Source: Streptomyces clavuligerus
Lineage (GTDB): Bacteria; Actinomycetota; Actinomycetes; Streptomycetales; Streptomycetaceae
Reading direction: 5' to 3'
Assembly: GCF_005519465.1 (NCBI RefSeq)
Contig: NZ_CP027858.1
Coordinates: 2,108,001-2,172,000 of the forward strand
Length of the DNA: 64,000 nucleotides
The notes beneath the pieces are model-generated. The model made no database searches. It saw only the letters and a list, made by a program, of their open reading frames with translations, and had not been told where the DNA came from. A program made the translations under genes and the position numbers. Below are positions 35,749 to 42,968 of this stretch, piece after piece (within the stretch, counting starts at the first letter, position 1; each line of letters begins with the position of its first letter).

Positions 35749-36726
35749 CTAGCTGAGGCGCACGCGCGGGTCGATGTAGGCGTAGGCGAGGTCCACGAGG
35801 ATGTTCAGCATCAGGATGAAGAACGCGCCGAACAGCATGACACCCATGGTGAGGGGCAGATCCTTGTGGAGCGACGAGCTCACCGCGAGACGGCCGATAC
35901 CCGCCAGGTCGAAGGTGAACTCGGTGACGACCGCGCCCGCGAGCAGACCGCTGAGGTCCATGCCCAGGATGGTGACGATCGGCGTGAGCGAACCGCGCCA
36001 GGCATAGCGGAAGAAGACGTACCGCTGGGACATGCCCTTCGCGCGCGCGGTGCGGACGTGCTCTTCCTGAAGCTGCTCGATCATGGTCGAGCGGGACATA
36101 CGCGTGTACTGAGCGGTGAAGATCGTCGACATCACGAGCCACGGGATCAGCATGCCGAGCGCCCAGGCGCCGGGGTTCTCCGTGAACGGGACGTACTTGG
36201 GGTTCTCCATCCAGCCCGTGCTGTAGACGAGGAGACCGAGGACGATCGGACCGAGGAAGTAGATCTGGAAGGAGCTGAGCACCATCGAGGCACCGCTGAC
36301 GACACGGTCGAGCGGGGTGCCGCGCTTCCAGGCGGCGAGCAGGCCGGAGCCGAGGCCCAGGGTCAGGAAGATGACCAGACCACCGACGGTCAGCGAGAGC
36401 GTCAGCGGGAAGCGGTCGATGATCGAGTCCCAGACGAACTCGCTGGTTTCGAAGGACATGCCCAGGCACGGTGCGGAGCAGTGCCCCGCCGCGAAGTCCC
36501 GGCCGGAGAAGATGCCACCCATGAACTCCCAGAACTGGGTGGTGATCGGCTTGTCCAGGCCGAGGTTCTCGCGGATGACCGCGATGTTCTCAGGTGTGCA
36601 GTTCTTGCCGCAGGCGAGTTGGGCGAAGTCCTGAGGGATTGCGTAGAACAGGAAGAACGTGAAAGCGCCGATCAAGAACATGATCACTACTGCGCCGGTC
36701 AACCTGCGGATGAGGAACTGAAGCAT
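35749..36726 (-). CDS. bldKC: BldKC, oligopeptide ABC transporter permease (DppB type)
   Basis: The 325-residue membrane protein begins MLQFLIRRLTGAVVIMFLIG, the first helix of DppB-type permeases. Its outer loop is unusually large and cysteine-containing (LACGKNCTPENI; AGHCSAPCLGMSF). The EAA loop is RTARAKGMSQRYVFFRYAWRG. Start ATG 36726 is fixed by the N-terminal motif; the Shine-Dalgarno is weak, and a strong stem-loop lies upstream. Confidence 0.9.
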   Translation of the reverse strand: MLQFLIRRLTGAVVIMFLIGAFTFFLFYAIPQDFAQLACGKNCTPENIAVIRENLGLDKPITTQFWEFMGGIFSGRDFAAGHCSAPCLGMSFETSEFVWDSIIDRFPLTLSLTVGGLVIFLTLGLGSGLLAAWKRGTPLDRVVSGASMVLSSFQIYFLGPIVLGLLVYSTGWMENPKYVPFTENPGAWALGMLIPWLVMSTIFTAQYTRMSRSTMIEQLQEEHVRTARAKGMSQRYVFFRYAWRGSLTPIVTILGMDLSGLLAGAVVTEFTFDLAGIGRLAVSSSLHKDLPLTMGVMLFGAFFILMLNILVDLAYAYIDPRVRLS

Positions 36727-36774
36727 CGCGGAAGGCTGCTCTCTTCGAAGGCGGCGGGGGTTGTAGACGTGGGC

Positions 36775-36812
36775 CCGTGGGGGTGCGCTCCGCCTGGCGC
36801 GCACCCCCACGG
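36775..36812 (-). promoter_or_regulatory. Stem-loop between bldKB and bldKC
   Basis: A perfect 14-bp stem (36775-36788 with 36799-36812) with a 10-base loop, 34 bases past the bldKB stop. It should stabilise the bldKB message and partly terminate transcription, favouring lipoprotein over permease. Inferred from position. Confidence 0.8.
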
Positions 36813-36845
36813 ATCATCCGTGGACCGCTGTCTTGTGGACGGGTC

Positions 36846-38639
36846 TTACGGCTGCTTCAGGTACAGGTTGTTGATGTCGATGTAGCTCGACTCGGTGCTG
36901 TACCGGACGCCGCCCACGTTGGAGCCGGAGAGCTGGATCTGCTTGGAGTAGTAGACCGGGGCGGCCGGGTTGATCTCCTCGACGATCCGCTTGTGGACTT
37001 CCTTCCACTTCGGGAGCGCCGCGGTCGGGTCGAGGGCCAGAGCGTCTTCGATGCCCTGGTTGACCTGCTCGTCGTTGATGTGCGAGTAGTTCGAGGCGCC
37101 GTCGTAGATCAGCTTGCCGTCGTAGACGGGGGTGATGACGGTGGACGGGGACGGCCAGTCCTGGCCCCAGCCGGTCATGTACAGGTCGTAGGAGTTCTTC
37201 ACGACGCCGACCTGCGTGTAGTAGGTGGCGCGGTCGATCTCCTTGACCTGCGGGTCAAAGCCGATCTTCTCCAGCATCTTCGCGATGATCACGGCCTGCT
37301 GCTGGCCGCGCGGCGTGTTGGAGTGGGCGTAGGTGAGCTTGGTGCCGGGCTTGACACCGGCCTCCTTCAGCAGCTCCTTGGCCTTCTCCAGGTTGCCGTT
37401 CGGGAACTTCAGCTTCTCGTACGGGTCGTACGAGGCGTCGAAGCCGGGCAGCGTCGGGCCCATCAGACCGCCGGCGGCCTCGCCACCGTACTTGCCGCCG
37501 TCCGCGGCGATCATCTGCTTGGCCGGGATCGCGTACGTGATGGCGTCGCGGACCTTCTTGTCCTTCATCTTGTCCAAGTTGAAGGTGAGCTGCCAGACGT
37601 AGGGCTGGAAGCCCTTGACGCTGCGCTTGTTCACCTCGGGCTTGGTGATGACGTCGCGGATCATCGCCGGGTCGACCGAGTCCGTGAACTGGATCGCGTT
37701 CTTCGCGTCGCCCTGGTCGGCGATCAGACGCTTGGTCTGGCTCGACTGGTCGATGGTGAGGGTGAAGTCGAAGCCGTCGGGGTACTGGTGGCGCACGGCG
37801 TCGGTCTTGGCGTCCCACTGGTCGTTCTTGACCAGCTTGATCGACTTGCCCGGCTTGTAGTCGGCGATCTTGTAGGGGCCGAGCGCGACGGGGGCCTTGT
37901 CGTACTTCTCCTTCGTGTCCGCCTTCTTGGGCACGATGGAGTAACCGGGCATGGCCAGCGCCTGCGGCAGGTCGGGCTGGGGCTGCTTGAACTTGAAGAC
38001 GACGGTCTTCGCGTCCGGGGTCGCCAGCACGCTGTCCGGGAGGCCCTTGCCCTTGTACGGGCCGTCCGGCAGGGCCTTGCGGTAGTCCTTGCCCGAGAGC
38101 CAGCTCTGGATGTACGACGGACCGTCCGCGATGAACTTCGCGTACATCCGCTCGATGGTGTGGCGGACGTCCGCGGACGTGATCGGGTCGCCGTTCTGGT
38201 CCTTGACCCCGTCCTTCAGGGTGAAGGTCCAGGTCTTCTTGTCCGGCGACGCCTTCCCGGAGTCGGTGGCAACGTCACCGACGATGGTGAGGTTGCCGTC
38301 CTTGTCCTCCTTGAAGTTGGTCAGACCGCGGTGGACCAGGTTCGAGAACTGGCCCGCGTCGCTGACATAGATCTGACCCGGGTCCATGTGGGACAGATCG
38401 GATTCCATGAAGACATTGATCGTTCCGCCGCTCTTGGCGCCGGGGATCGCCTCGGCCGGGCCGTTGGAGCCTGCGGCGTCGACATACTGCACCGGCTTCG
38501 ACTGGAGCTGAGCGTCCTCCTGGGACTTCGACTCGTCTTTCGCCTTGCTGTCGTTGCTGGAGCAGCCCGTCAGAGCCAGAGAGCCGGCCGCGGCAGCGAC
38601 GACTATGGCACGCACGGAGCGTGAGCGAAGGGGCTTCAT
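36846..38639 (-). CDS. bldKB: BldKB, oligopeptide-binding lipoprotein
   Basis: The 597-residue family 5 solute-binding protein has a signal peptide with lipobox LALTGC (Cys26). The mature part shows GGTINVFMESDLSHMDPGQ, FTLKDGVKDQNGDPITSADV and PQALAMPGYSIVPKK. It would bind extracellular peptides and hand them to BldKA/BldKC. Codon use and length match a fully functional gene. It is flanked on both sides by stem-loops, which suggests differential expression within the operon. The Lys/Asp content is high compared with the GC-rich average, as usual for these lipoproteins. Confidence 0.92.
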   Translation of the reverse strand: MKPLRSRSVRAIVVAAAAGSLALTGCSSNDSKAKDESKSQEDAQLQSKPVQYVDAAGSNGPAEAIPGAKSGGTINVFMESDLSHMDPGQIYVSDAGQFSNLVHRGLTNFKEDKDGNLTIVGDVATDSGKASPDKKTWTFTLKDGVKDQNGDPITSADVRHTIERMYAKFIADGPSYIQSWLSGKDYRKALPDGPYKGKGLPDSVLATPDAKTVVFKFKQPQPDLPQALAMPGYSIVPKKADTKEKYDKAPVALGPYKIADYKPGKSIKLVKNDQWDAKTDAVRHQYPDGFDFTLTIDQSSQTKRLIADQGDAKNAIQFTDSVDPAMIRDVITKPEVNKRSVKGFQPYVWQLTFNLDKMKDKKVRDAITYAIPAKQMIAADGGKYGGEAAGGLMGPTLPGFDASYDPYEKLKFPNGNLEKAKELLKEAGVKPGTKLTYAHSNTPRGQQQAVIIAKMLEKIGFDPQVKEIDRATYYTQVGVVKNSYDLYMTGWGQDWPSPSTVITPVYDGKLIYDGASNYSHINDEQVNQGIEDALALDPTAALPKWKEVHKRIVEEINPAAPVYYSKQIQLSGSNVGGVRYSTESSYIDINNLYLKQP

Positions 38640-38704
38640 GTGCTCGTTGCACCTACCTGTCCGTAGTGAATATCAAGCGCTGCCTGACCGTCCGGTTGCC
38701 CGGC

Positions 38705-38729
38705 GCGGGGGCGGCAGCCACACCCCCGC
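38705..38729 (-). promoter_or_regulatory. Small stem-loop between bldKA and bldKB
   Basis: A 7-bp G+C stem (38705-38711 with 38723-38729) with an 11-base loop, 10 bases past the bldKA stop. Possible processing or attenuation site. Confidence 0.5.
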
Positions 38730-38738
38730 CCTAGGACG

Positions 38739-39776
38739 TCACCGTCCGGTCTTGGGGTCGAAAGCGTCCCGTACCGCGTCGCCGAGGAGGTTGAAGGCGA
38801 GAACGAAGACCACCATGGCGACGCCGGGGAAGAACATGAACGCGGGGTTCTGCTCATAGGTCTCGGCACCGATGGCGAACATCCGGCCCCAGTCGGGGGT
38901 GGGCTCCACGAAGCCCACGCCGACATAGGAGAGGAAGGCGATCGTCAGGATGGAGCTGGGCAGGGTGTAGGTGCCCTGGACCAGGATCGGCGTGACGATG
39001 TTGGGCAGGATCTCCTTGCGGACGATCCGCCAGCGCGAGGCGCCCGAGACCTTCGCCGCCTCCACGAACTCCCGCTCCCGCAGGGAGAGGACGGAGCTGC
39101 GCACCAGACGGGCCATGGACATCCAGCCCAGGAACCACATCACGAGGATGATGGAGACGGCCCGCAGATAGGTGGGGGTCTCGTCGGTCGGCGAGACGAA
39201 GAGCGCCGTGACGACCGGCATGAAGGCGATGAAGAAGAGCTGGTTCGGGAAGGCCAGGAAGAAGTCCGTGACCCGGCCGAGCCAGTAGTCCGCCTTGCCG
39301 CCGAAGTAGCCGCCGACCATACCGATGAGCACACCGGTGAGCACACACAGGAAGGTGATGACGAGCGCCATGTAGAGCGAGGTGCGCATGCCGTAGAGCA
39401 GCATGGTGAACACATCACGGCCCAGCTTGGGCTCCACGCCGAACCAGAAGTCCCCGGAGACGCCGCCGAAGGTGCCGACCGGCAGCGAGAAGTCGTCGAG
39501 GATGTCCTCGTACCCCGGCTCGTTGGGGTACAGCGTGTAGGGGTCCTTGCCGTAGATCTTGGAGATCAGCGGCGCGAGGGCCGCGATCAGATAGAAGAAG
39601 ATCACGACGCCGGCCGCCGTCATGCCGACCTTGTCGCGCTTGAAGCGCGCCCACATCAACTGGCCGGGCGAGCGCCCGGTGTGGGACGGGCCGTCGGCGG
39701 CGTCGTTCTTGGTCGCGTTCTTCTTGTCCAAGGCGACAGAGGCGTCCGTGGCCTCGGTCTCGATTGGACTGGTCAT
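38739..39776 (-). CDS. bldKA: BldKA, oligopeptide ABC transporter permease (DppC type)
   Basis: The 345-residue membrane protein starts MTSPIETEATDASVALDKK at ATG 39776. After a charged cytoplasmic segment come the first helix (GMTAAGVVIFFYLIAALAPL), a long outer loop (KDPYTLYPNEPGYEDILDD), and helices including the EAA loop (EAAKVSGASRWRIVRKEILPN). It leads the operon; having DppC-type permease before the lipoprotein and the DppB-type permease after it is the distinctive bldK order. The Shine-Dalgarno (TGGA) is weak. About 900 bases upstream are non-coding. Confidence 0.9.
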   Translation of the reverse strand: MTSPIETEATDASVALDKKNATKNDAADGPSHTGRSPGQLMWARFKRDKVGMTAAGVVIFFYLIAALAPLISKIYGKDPYTLYPNEPGYEDILDDFSLPVGTFGGVSGDFWFGVEPKLGRDVFTMLLYGMRTSLYMALVITFLCVLTGVLIGMVGGYFGGKADYWLGRVTDFFLAFPNQLFFIAFMPVVTALFVSPTDETPTYLRAVSIILVMWFLGWMSMARLVRSSVLSLREREFVEAAKVSGASRWRIVRKEILPNIVTPILVQGTYTLPSSILTIAFLSYVGVGFVEPTPDWGRMFAIGAETYEQNPAFMFFPGVAMVVFVLAFNLLGDAVRDAFDPKTGR

Positions 39777-40020
39777 GATGTGTCCATTCACGGGTGTCGG
39801 GTGACCCGCGGTCCTGCGTACGACGGGGGAGACGGGCGACGTGGATGCACGTGTGCCGTCAGTCCTGCCGTATGACGTTCCCCCCTGTCGGCCACCGCCG
39901 GAGCGGGGATGGCCGTACTGCCTCATGCCGATGGTTCACCCAAGGGCAAATGGGCTGGAAAGCGCGTCAATAGGGATTGAATCCACCCTCAGGAGCGCGA
40001 GCCGAGCGGTTGACCGGGGC

Positions 40021-40131
40021 TCAGGATCGGCGGCCGTCGTCGGCGGCCGGCCCGGATGGAATGCGCTGGAAACCGGCCGTACAAGCCATCTGCGACGACC
40101 CGACCCCACTGGCGCTCGTGGCACCGCGCAT
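40021..40131 (-). CDS. Candidate 36-residue leader ORF upstream of bldKA
   Basis: ATG 40131 is preceded by GAGGAGGA at ideal spacing, one of the best Shine-Dalgarno matches in the window. The peptide starts MRGATSASGVGSSQMACTAG and ends DDGRRS. It ends 244 bases before bldKA. It resembles no protein I know. It could be a small protein, a translated leader controlling bldK, or chance. Confidence 0.35.
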   Translation of the reverse strand: MRGATSASGVGSSQMACTAGFQRIPSGPAADDGRRS

Positions 40132-40450
40132 GGGTTCCTCCTCATGAGTCCACGTGTTCACTGCAAGGCTGGGCACATGACACCCGCCGACACCCCTGAC
40201 GGCGAAGAGCTGTGTACCCCGTGTGCTCGTGAGTCGGCGCTCCCCACAGCGCATGACCCGTTGACCCGAGCTCAGTGAAGCCAACTATTGGGTAAGTTCG
40301 GGCTGTAAACCACACTTAAAGCATCTCGTTTTGGCAACATCAGCAGAGCCCCCTCCTCCAAAATTCGGACAAAGGGATCGCAGACAGACACCCCCGAAAC
40401 GGACTGTTAATACAGGTTTCCGGTGAGCTACGCCCGATAGTCGGACAGAT

Positions 40451-40496
40451 GGGCTAGGAAAACCTCTTGACTTGGGCTAGGGAAACCTCTTGACTT
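40451..40496. repeat. Two tandem 23-bp direct repeats in the bldK-typA gap
   Basis: Copies at 40451-40473 and 40474-40496 differ by one base. Each contains gggctagg and acctcttgactt. They are well above chance and could be binding sites for a regulator. Confidence 0.8.
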
Positions 40497-40552
40497 CCGC
40501 CGCCGGATCACGGTTCCTCCCTGGGAAGCCCGCCCCGGTGCCGACAGACGCG

Positions 40553-40602
40553 AACGGCCCGGCCGTCCCCCCGTACAAGGGGGGGACGGCCGGGCCGTTT
40601 TT
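40553..40602. terminator. Strong hairpin with T-tract after typA
   Basis: A perfect 20-bp stem (40553-40572 with 40580-40599) with a 7-base loop lies 70 bases past the typA stop. Five T residues follow on the plus strand (40598-40602), so plus-strand transcripts would also stop here even though no plus-strand gene is annotated. Confidence 0.88.
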
Positions 40603-40670
40603 CAGCCATGGGGCGCCGACGGGGCGCCCGCGAGCTCAGGGGGCGGGCTCGGGCGGCGGCCCGGCCCCGC

Positions 40671-42572
40671 TCAGCCGTGCTTGGCGCGGGAGGCGGCGCG
40701 GGCGCGCTCGCGCGCGTCCAGGTTCACCTTGCGGATGCGGACGGCCTCCGGGGTCACCTCGACGCACTCGTCGTCGCGGCAGAACTCCAGCGACTGCTCC
40801 AGCGAGAGCTTGCGCGGCGGCACGATCGCCTCGAAGGAGTCGGCGGAGGAGGAGCGCATGTTGGTGAGCTTCTTCTCCTTGGTGATGTTCACGTCCATGT
40901 CGTCGGAGCGGGAGTTCTCACCGACGATCATGCCCTCGTAGACCTCGGTGCCCGGGTCCACGAAGAGCACACCGCGCTCCTGGAGGTTGGTCATCGCGAA
41001 GGCGGTGACCGCGCCGGACCGGTCGGCGACGAGCGAACCGTTGTTCCGCGTGGTCAGCGTGCCGAACCAGGGCTCGTGGCCCTCGTGGATGGAGTGGGCG
41101 ATACCGGTGCCGCGGGTGTTGGTCAGGAACTCCGTACGGAAGCCGATCAGACCGCGGGAGGGCACGACGAACTCCATCCGGACCCAGCCCGAGCCATGGT
41201 TGGACATATTGTCCATGCGGCCCTTGCGGACGCCCATGAGCTGGGTGACGGCGCCCATGTGCTCCTCGGGGACGTCGATGGTCATGCGCTCGACCGGCTC
41301 GTGGACCTTGCCGTCGATCTCCCGGGTCACCACCTGGGGCTTGCCGATGGTCAGCTCGAAGCCCTCACGGCGCATCTGCTCGACCAGGATGGCCAGCGCC
41401 AGCTCACCGCGGCCCTGCACCTCCCAGGCGTCCGGGCGCTCGGTGTCCAGGACGCGGAGCGAGACATTGCCGATCAGCTCGCGCTCCAGCCGGTCCTTGA
41501 CCTGGCGGGCGGTGACCTTGCGGTCCTTGACCGCCGCCTTGGCCTCGGCGCCCTTGCCGGTGCCGCCCCGGCCGACCAGCGGCGAGGTGTTGGTACCGAT
41601 GGTCATGGAGATCGCGGGCTCGTCCACCGTGATCAGCGGCAGCGCGACCGGGTTCTCCGGGTCGGCCAGCGTCTCGCCGATCATGATCTCGGGGATACCG
41701 GCGACGGCGCAGATGTCACCCGGGCCGGCCTTCTCGGCGGGCTTGCGGGTCAGCGCCTCCGTCATCATCAGCTCGGTGATGCGGACGCTGGAGATCGAGC
41801 CGTCGCGCTTGATCCAGGCGACCGTCTGGCCCTTGCGCAGCTCGCCCTGCTCCACGCGGAGCAGCGCGATACGGCCGAGGAAGTTGTCGGCGTCGAGGTT
41901 GGTGACGTGCGCCTGGAGAGGCGCCTCCTCCTCGTACGTCGGGGCCGGGACGTGCTCCAGGATGGTGGAGAAGAACGGCTCCAGGCTGTCGCTGTCGGCC
42001 GGGACGGTGCCGTCCTCGGGCTTGGTCAGCGAGGCGACGCCGTCACGGGCGCAGGCGTAGACGATCGGGAACTCGATCTGGTCCTCGTCGGCGTCCAGGT
42101 CGAGGAAGAGGTCGTAGGTCTCGTTGACGACCTCGTCGATCCGGGAGTCCGGGCGGTCCGTCTTGTTGATGCAGAGGATGACGGGCATCCGGGCCTGGAG
42201 GGCCTTGCGCAGGACGAAGCGGGTCTGCGGGAGCGGGCCCTCGGAGGCGTCGACGAGCAGGACGACGGCGTCGACCATCGACAGACCGCGCTCGACCTCG
42301 CCACCGAAGTCGGCGTGGCCGGGGGTGTCGATGATGTTGATCGTGATGGGCGCCCCGCCGTCCTTGGGGTGGTACTTCACCGCCGTGTTCTTGGCGAGGA
42401 TCGTGATGCCCTTCTCACGCTCCAGGTCGTTCGAGTCCATCACCCGGTCGTCGACCTGCTGGTGCGCGGCGAAGGCTCCGGCCTGCTTCAGCATGGCGTC
42501 GACCAGGGTGGTCTTGCCATGGTCGACGTGGGCGACGATGGCGACGTTACGGATGTCGTGGCGCGTGGGCAT
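40671..42572 (-). CDS. typA: Ribosome-associated translational GTPase TypA/BipA
   Basis: The 633-residue GTPase begins MPTRHDIRNVAIVAHVDHGK with G1 AHVDHGKTT (14-22), EKGITI (switch I), DTPGHADF (G3) and NKTDRPD (G4). EF-Tu-like domain 2, EF-G-like domains and the C-terminal BipA domain follow (MFVDPGTEVYEGMIVGENSR). It acts on the 70S ribosome and in 50S assembly under stress. ATG 42572 is set by the conserved N-terminus. The length agrees with the family. Confidence 0.95.
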   Translation of the reverse strand: MPTRHDIRNVAIVAHVDHGKTTLVDAMLKQAGAFAAHQQVDDRVMDSNDLEREKGITILAKNTAVKYHPKDGGAPITINIIDTPGHADFGGEVERGLSMVDAVVLLVDASEGPLPQTRFVLRKALQARMPVILCINKTDRPDSRIDEVVNETYDLFLDLDADEDQIEFPIVYACARDGVASLTKPEDGTVPADSDSLEPFFSTILEHVPAPTYEEEAPLQAHVTNLDADNFLGRIALLRVEQGELRKGQTVAWIKRDGSISSVRITELMMTEALTRKPAEKAGPGDICAVAGIPEIMIGETLADPENPVALPLITVDEPAISMTIGTNTSPLVGRGGTGKGAEAKAAVKDRKVTARQVKDRLERELIGNVSLRVLDTERPDAWEVQGRGELALAILVEQMRREGFELTIGKPQVVTREIDGKVHEPVERMTIDVPEEHMGAVTQLMGVRKGRMDNMSNHGSGWVRMEFVVPSRGLIGFRTEFLTNTRGTGIAHSIHEGHEPWFGTLTTRNNGSLVADRSGAVTAFAMTNLQERGVLFVDPGTEVYEGMIVGENSRSDDMDVNITKEKKLTNMRSSSADSFEAIVPPRKLSLEQSLEFCRDDECVEVTPEAVRIRKVNLDARERARAASRAKHG

Positions 42573-42770
42573 GCTGGCTGGCGCTTCTCTCGATCGTGGG
42601 ATGCGGCGTGTGCTGCGGCGTCTTTTCCTCGTACGCCCAGCCGGGGCGGACGCGCCGCGGCTCACTCCCATGGTACGGGGCCCTCGCGCGGGGGGCCTCC
42701 CGGTCCTGGAGAGGGGGTGCCCGGGGATGCCCGGGAAGGTGCCTGAACTCTGGTCAACGAGTGACACGAT

Positions 42771-42799
42771 CTTGCCCGCCGGGATCACCGGCGGGCAAG
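42771..42799. promoter_or_regulatory. Perfect hairpin upstream of typA
   Basis: A 12-bp stem (42771-42782 with 42788-42799) with a 5-base loop, about 200 bases before typA. It may be a second terminator for the upstream gene or part of the typA leader. Confidence 0.5.
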
Positions 42800-42890
42800 C
42801 GAGTTGAGGCTGTTCTGAGGTTATGGAAGGTCTCTTCGGAAGCCCTGAGGAAGAACGGGCAGGTCAGACGCGCGAGGGGAGGCCCGGGGC

Positions 42891-42963
42891 CCGGGGCCCG
42901 CCGTCACGGGCCCCGGGGGTACGAGGGGTACGGCCCGGGCCGCCTCGATACGGGCCCGGGCCG
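42891..42963 (-). terminator. Double hairpin after the third peptide-binding protein gene
   Basis: Stem 1 pairs 42891-42900 with 42907-42916; stem 2 pairs 42931-42940 with 42954-42963. Both are perfect 10-bp G+C stems just past the stop at 42969. Confidence 0.75.
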
Positions 42964-42968
42964 CGGGG

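Larger units (their letters stand above)
39777..40670. other. Long intergenic region upstream of bldKA
   Basis: The 894-base region between bldKA (minus) and the typA stop (minus) contains a 36-codon minus-strand ORF with a strong Shine-Dalgarno (40021-40131), a 23-bp tandem repeat (40451-40496) and a terminator (40553-40602). The middle part (40281-40490) is distinctly A/T-richer than its surroundings, as expected for a promoter/regulatory region. I cannot place the bldKA promoter. Confidence 0.7.
42573..42968. other. Intergenic region between typA and the third peptide-binding protein
   Basis: The 396-base stretch contains two terminator-like hairpins at 42891-42963 and one 12-bp hairpin at 42771-42799. 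It must also hold the typA promoter, which I cannot identify. Confidence 0.5.

Noticed and set aside
40144..40278. Plus-strand 44-codon ORF with a CxxxH...CxxC pattern
   Set aside because: It has no Shine-Dalgarno and lies opposite the better minus-strand ORF; the cysteine spacing may be chance.
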